The position numbers were made by a program, and so were the translations under genes. The notes under the pieces were generated by a model. That model saw nothing but the letters and a program-made list of their open reading frames with translations, made no database searches and had not been told where the DNA came from. Below are positions 60,017 through 64,000 of a DNA stretch of 64,000 bases, one piece after another (within the stretch, counting starts at the first letter, position 1; the number at the start of each line of letters is the position of its first letter). Origin of the DNA: Torymus aiolomorphi (lineage: Eukaryota > Arthropoda > Insecta > Hymenoptera > Torymidae); assembly GCA_036365515.1 (NCBI GenBank), contig CM070874.1, forward strand, positions 109,877,235 through 109,941,234. The letters run 5' to 3'.

Positions 60017-63000
60017 TACATAAACGGGATTATAATTTCATTTGATTAATAATAATAGTTTCAAAACCGTGACTAATTTTCGTTAAATTCTTTTAGCTTG
60101 AATCTCACATAAAATCGATAAAGTAGCTTCAACCTGTCTTTTATTTTTATAGTAGTATCCTAGTAAGATTATTTTTTGTAACTAAATGTCAATGTTATTT
60201 ACTCACTACTTTATAGCTGCATTCATAAAGTCGATGATATAACGCATATTTTTGAGAAAATAAGAATACATTTTGCGTTGTTAAGAAATAATGGTCAATG
60301 AGATATTGCGTATTAATACAGGAATTATCGACTGCAAGGTGCGAAAGAAGCGATTAATGGAAATTTAATTAAAACTACCGAAGCGTATCAAAATCGAAAT
60401 TACTAATGAAAACGTCAATGAGAAAGTTTTTAGCGAATGTAGCAGCGTCGCGTGTATCGCATTAGTCTGTCAGTTTCTGTCATCGGCCACTTGTCTTACA
60501 TATCTAGAAACAATGGGCAACAACATCTCAATTCAAAAACTTTCTTTGGCATCGTCCGAAACTGTTAGCCAATGGGCGCAATGACTGGTCAATATCAATA
60601 AGAGTCCTTATAGTTGACGATTTTAATACTAAGCATGAAAGTTTCTATGAATTTATATAAGAAATTAAAAAAGAAATAAAAAATGTTTTTATTTTGATAC
60701 AGTATGTTTCAATCTCTAATTTGAAAATTAGAATTCAGATTTAACACTTCAAATCAAAACATTACATATACACCTACATAAATTTTCATAATTATCATTT
60801 TTGCAATTATGCTGTCTTTGATCAAGACTGATTTGTTGTTAAACGGGTCTAAAATTAAATTTGCTATTGATGAAGTTGCAATTAAACTGAAAAAGTCTGT
60901 GAATAGATATGAAAAAATTAGATAAAGCTATTTTTACACCTGACTTAAACTGTTTGCATCGTGAATTCCCAAGGAGTGTTTATGGATATATTTATGATGG
61001 AAAACAAACTGCCTATTGATCGGCTTAGGACTTCCTTAAAATTATGATTCACTTTTAATCATATTTCACGCGTTATTATTACTTTCATTGTTTTACAGAA
61101 TCCTTTTCATCGTTCGCGAAGATTAAGCTGTCCTGCCAAGATCCACTGAAGTATCAATTTTAACAAGTAACACCACACATGAATCATGTTTTTTTTTTTC
61201 AGGAAATATTCCTTTAAAACTGATGAAATAAACTATTTTCATGAATATATACTCATCCAGCACATTTCTACTAAAAATTATTTGATTAATGTTCTTTTTT
61301 CATCAAACTAAATGTTTTAACCTTTATACATGTATATTTTAAGACAAACTGCACTTGAGAATCTAAAATTATTAAGTATTAGCGATGAGGTATGAATACC
61401 AATGTGGGTTTTTTTAAATTTACATTAGTGCATAAAAAACGTAAAAACCATAATTTGATGTATAATTACATATTCTCACATCAGAACATTAACAAGTGTC
61501 AGGATTGACGTGAATGCTTAAAAATCTCAATTTTATGCTCTGCGATTCGTCATAAACTGATGATGCGATCGGTTATTCATAATTCCGCTCACGTATGCCT
61601 AGCAAAAATCCGCACGTATCGGAGAGCCATTGATCTAGTCTCGCCTCAATTGGGAGGAGACCCAGAATTCACTTAGCCTTGCCACGGGCGAGTGAAGTTC
61701 GCGTAATTAGCCCGACGATATATATATATATCACATGCGTTGCTCTTCCATCCATTCAAGGACGCGCGAATTTCGAGATCGTACGTGTACGCACCGCTGC
61801 GGCGCGGCTTCATCTCTGCAAAGTCGCTACAATTAACGAAGCTATGAATGATTTTTATGCGAACGTGTGATATTTCGCAAAGATAATGAATTCCGGGAAG
61901 GATCTGTTTTTTGCGCGGCCGTTATCCTCGCAAAAACATCGCGAGTTTCAAGTTATTTTATGGGTTCATGACCTTAGAAATTGGTGGTTATGAATGATAT
62001 TTGCTACTTTGACGTCAAGCGTTTATAATTAGCAGGGGATTCTGCGTAAAAGTTTTCGAATCATTGAATAGGCTGAAAAATATATTTGGGACGTATTTAC
62101 TTTGATCATTGGAAAAAGAGTTATATAGAAAAAATTGGGGACTCTTGAGAAATCATTTCTACTATTTGTAAAGTCAAAACTTTTTACTATGTTATTAGGG
62201 GTAATTTTTTACTTTTAAATTATAAATCAGAACTTATCACTGCTTCGTCAGAATTTCTACGAAATTCGGTGTATGTATATGGCCAAAAATTTTAGAACTG
62301 TATGTGTAATGAATTTATTTTAACGAAATTTACAAGATACATATAATAAACTTGAAAAATTAAGATTTTTGAATTCTTAAAGTTTATGTTTTACGTGAAA
62401 TAGACAAAAAACCCAAGGACTTCAAATTTTGGACAAAATTGAGAAGATCATTATCTATGTTCTCAATATGTGTTCCGTAAGTGTCTACATCTTAACGATT
62501 ACAATGCCTTAAAACGAAAAACATGCTTAATTGCTTATTTTATAGCACATAAAATGGAAGAACGTGAATATTTAAATTTCAAAGGCATTCATCTCGATAC
62601 AACAGATTTCTTTACGAACGAGTTTGCGATGAGCAAACTAAAAGTCTTAAGAGCATGTGAAATCTTTTTAAAAATTACCAGAAACGTAATGCCAAAACGG
62701 CGTTTCAACTGACAAAAAATTAGAACAAGACTGCAAGTTTCTTACTTAATGTCCTCATTATGATCTTCTAGATGAAATACAATTATAGGGAAGGAACTTT
62801 TAATTCATCAAAATCGTCTGAAACCGTCTGGAATAATCTAATGACCAAATACAGCAACCTAAGGTATTCCGAACCGGGCTTCCGAACTCCGTTTGATGAT
62901 TAAATTATACAAAAACAAGATATTCCTCATCGCTATTTTACGGGCGCCATAATTAGAATGGAAAACTATAAATCATTAAAGCCGAAATTAACTGCCACCT

Positions 63001-64000
63001 CCGAATAACTCCCCAGCTCGCTCATCGTTCAGGCATGCGGTCACATTTCCCCAAAACCCCTTCCAACAATACCAATATATCGGCTAACCGCAAAACGACG
63101 ATGACTCTACCACTTTTAACACTCTTAAAAACTGTGGAAACCCAGGACCCAATGACCCCGACAATAAAACAAATCAAAGCGTTACAAAAACATCTTTCTC
63201 TCTCTCGCGTGCGGGCGCGTGTATAATATCACCAGCGTATAATAATGAAAAGACTAAGAGGTACCTACGAGCGCGTCAATAAAATCCCACATCAATACTC
63301 GCGCGGGAAAGAAAGAGGAGCCGAAAACTCGCCGGCCGGTGATATTGCATGACCTAACTCGCCGTACTCTATGGCCCCGCGGGCGGTGCGCGTAGCGCGG
63401 AAAACAAGGAGCCGGCGCGGGAGCCATTAGCCTCTTACGGTGCGCGCTGCGGTAATTGGTACGTTGCCTCGCGGCGCGCGGGTGCGCACGCACGCAGACA
63501 CTGACGATGGGATCGCGGCAGACCGGCGACTTTTTGGAGATTACTCTTTTACTGGTGGTTTGATTGGTTTGATAAAGGTTGCGGCTTTTGCAAGCTTTAT
63601 GCGCGCGGGGGGACATTGGGTAAGCGGTATATACGTATAACAATGTCTTACGGCGTTTTTGAGTGTACCGATTGCGGAGGAGAGGAGAGGAGATAGGTTG
63701 GTAGCTAAAACGCGGGCTGTTAAGTTTTATTGAGAGCCATTCCGAAATGTGGTTTTATCTGAGGATGATGATATCCAATTTCGCATTATAATTTTATTGA
63801 TATGGATGTGATTTTCCAGTATTCTGCATATCAATTTGGACCGGCCACCCAAGACGATTTATAACATTAGCGAAATCTTAGGTCTCACGTGACGTGTGCG
63901 GATTTTTCTGAAGTTTCTGAATGGAATTCCTTTTCCATAAACATCACTGGGAAAAAAACTTCATTTATTAATATACATAGCCACTAATTTATCCATTATG

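Larger units (their letters stand above)
57768..64000. other. Upstream flank of promoter A
   Basis: No gene is convincing here. It holds a MITE at 59171-60016 with a tRNA-like stretch, and CpG-rich patches near 57.8-58.2 and 63.2-63.6 kb. Open frames such as 62470-62712 (80 aa) and 63254-63643 (minus strand, 129 aa) have no recognisable domain. Confidence 0.5.

Noticed and set aside
62470..62712. 80-aa plus-strand frame (MFRKCLHLND...)
   Set aside because: Its amino-acid mix looks protein-like and it may be a transposon remnant, but no domain, promoter or splice context is visible.
63254..63643. 129-aa minus-strand frame in a CpG-rich patch
   Set aside because: Arg-rich composition is expected from GC-rich DNA; no recognisable domain or signal peptide, and no supported splice partner.

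Overview
The window is eukaryotic and looks like an insect chromosome, most probably a hymenopteran. The evidence is spliced genes with GT-AG introns, AT-rich introns and intergenic DNA that still carry many CpGs, arthropod TATA plus initiator promoters, and a clip-domain serine protease homologue. The order is inferred from composition and architecture; no species can be named. There are no bacterial operons, rRNA genes or CRISPR arrays.

Nearly all the coding sequence I can support belongs to ONE minus-strand gene running from about 57,735 down to 1,213. It encodes a secreted clip-domain serine protease homologue (SPH, scarface/PPAF2-like). Seven shared 3' exons (11083-11238, 7705-7892, 5242-6603, 4416-4570, 3459-3748, 2543-2796, 1213-1425) encode a linker, a CLIP domain, a Gln/His/Pro repeat region and a chymotrypsin-fold domain. 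His and Asp of the triad are kept, but the catalytic Ser is Val.

Three alternative starts, each with its own signal peptide, feed these exons in frame. Start A (about 57.7 kb) has a non-coding first exon, then a 4.36-kb exon encoding a Gly/Ser-rich tandem-repeat protein that ends in half a CLIP domain. A 29-kb intron follows, then a 64-bp exon (18145-18208) that completes this extra CLIP; the predicted product is 2,346 aa. Start B (about 13.0 kb) gives 900 aa and start C (about 9.1 kb) gives 843 aa. Each start has a TATAAG box 30-33 bases ahead of a TCAGT/CCAGT initiator, and all alternative joins are phase 1. The forms would share the pseudoprotease but differ in N-terminal matrix-like or CLIP modules.

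The introns and the upstream flank hold mobile-element debris: a 4.15-kb element with about 450-bp terminal inverted repeats and an internal ~175-bp tandem array (26821-30972), two MITEs with TA target duplications and related ends (27499-27743, nested in the former; 59171-60016, containing a tRNA-like stretch), a piggyBac-type TTAA MITE (45361-45571), a solo LTR with a GTGT duplication (53282-53738), a 0.5-kb hairpin repeat (54877-55393) and several microsatellites. I see no convincing second protein-coding gene. Splice sites and promoters were read by eye, without transcript data.
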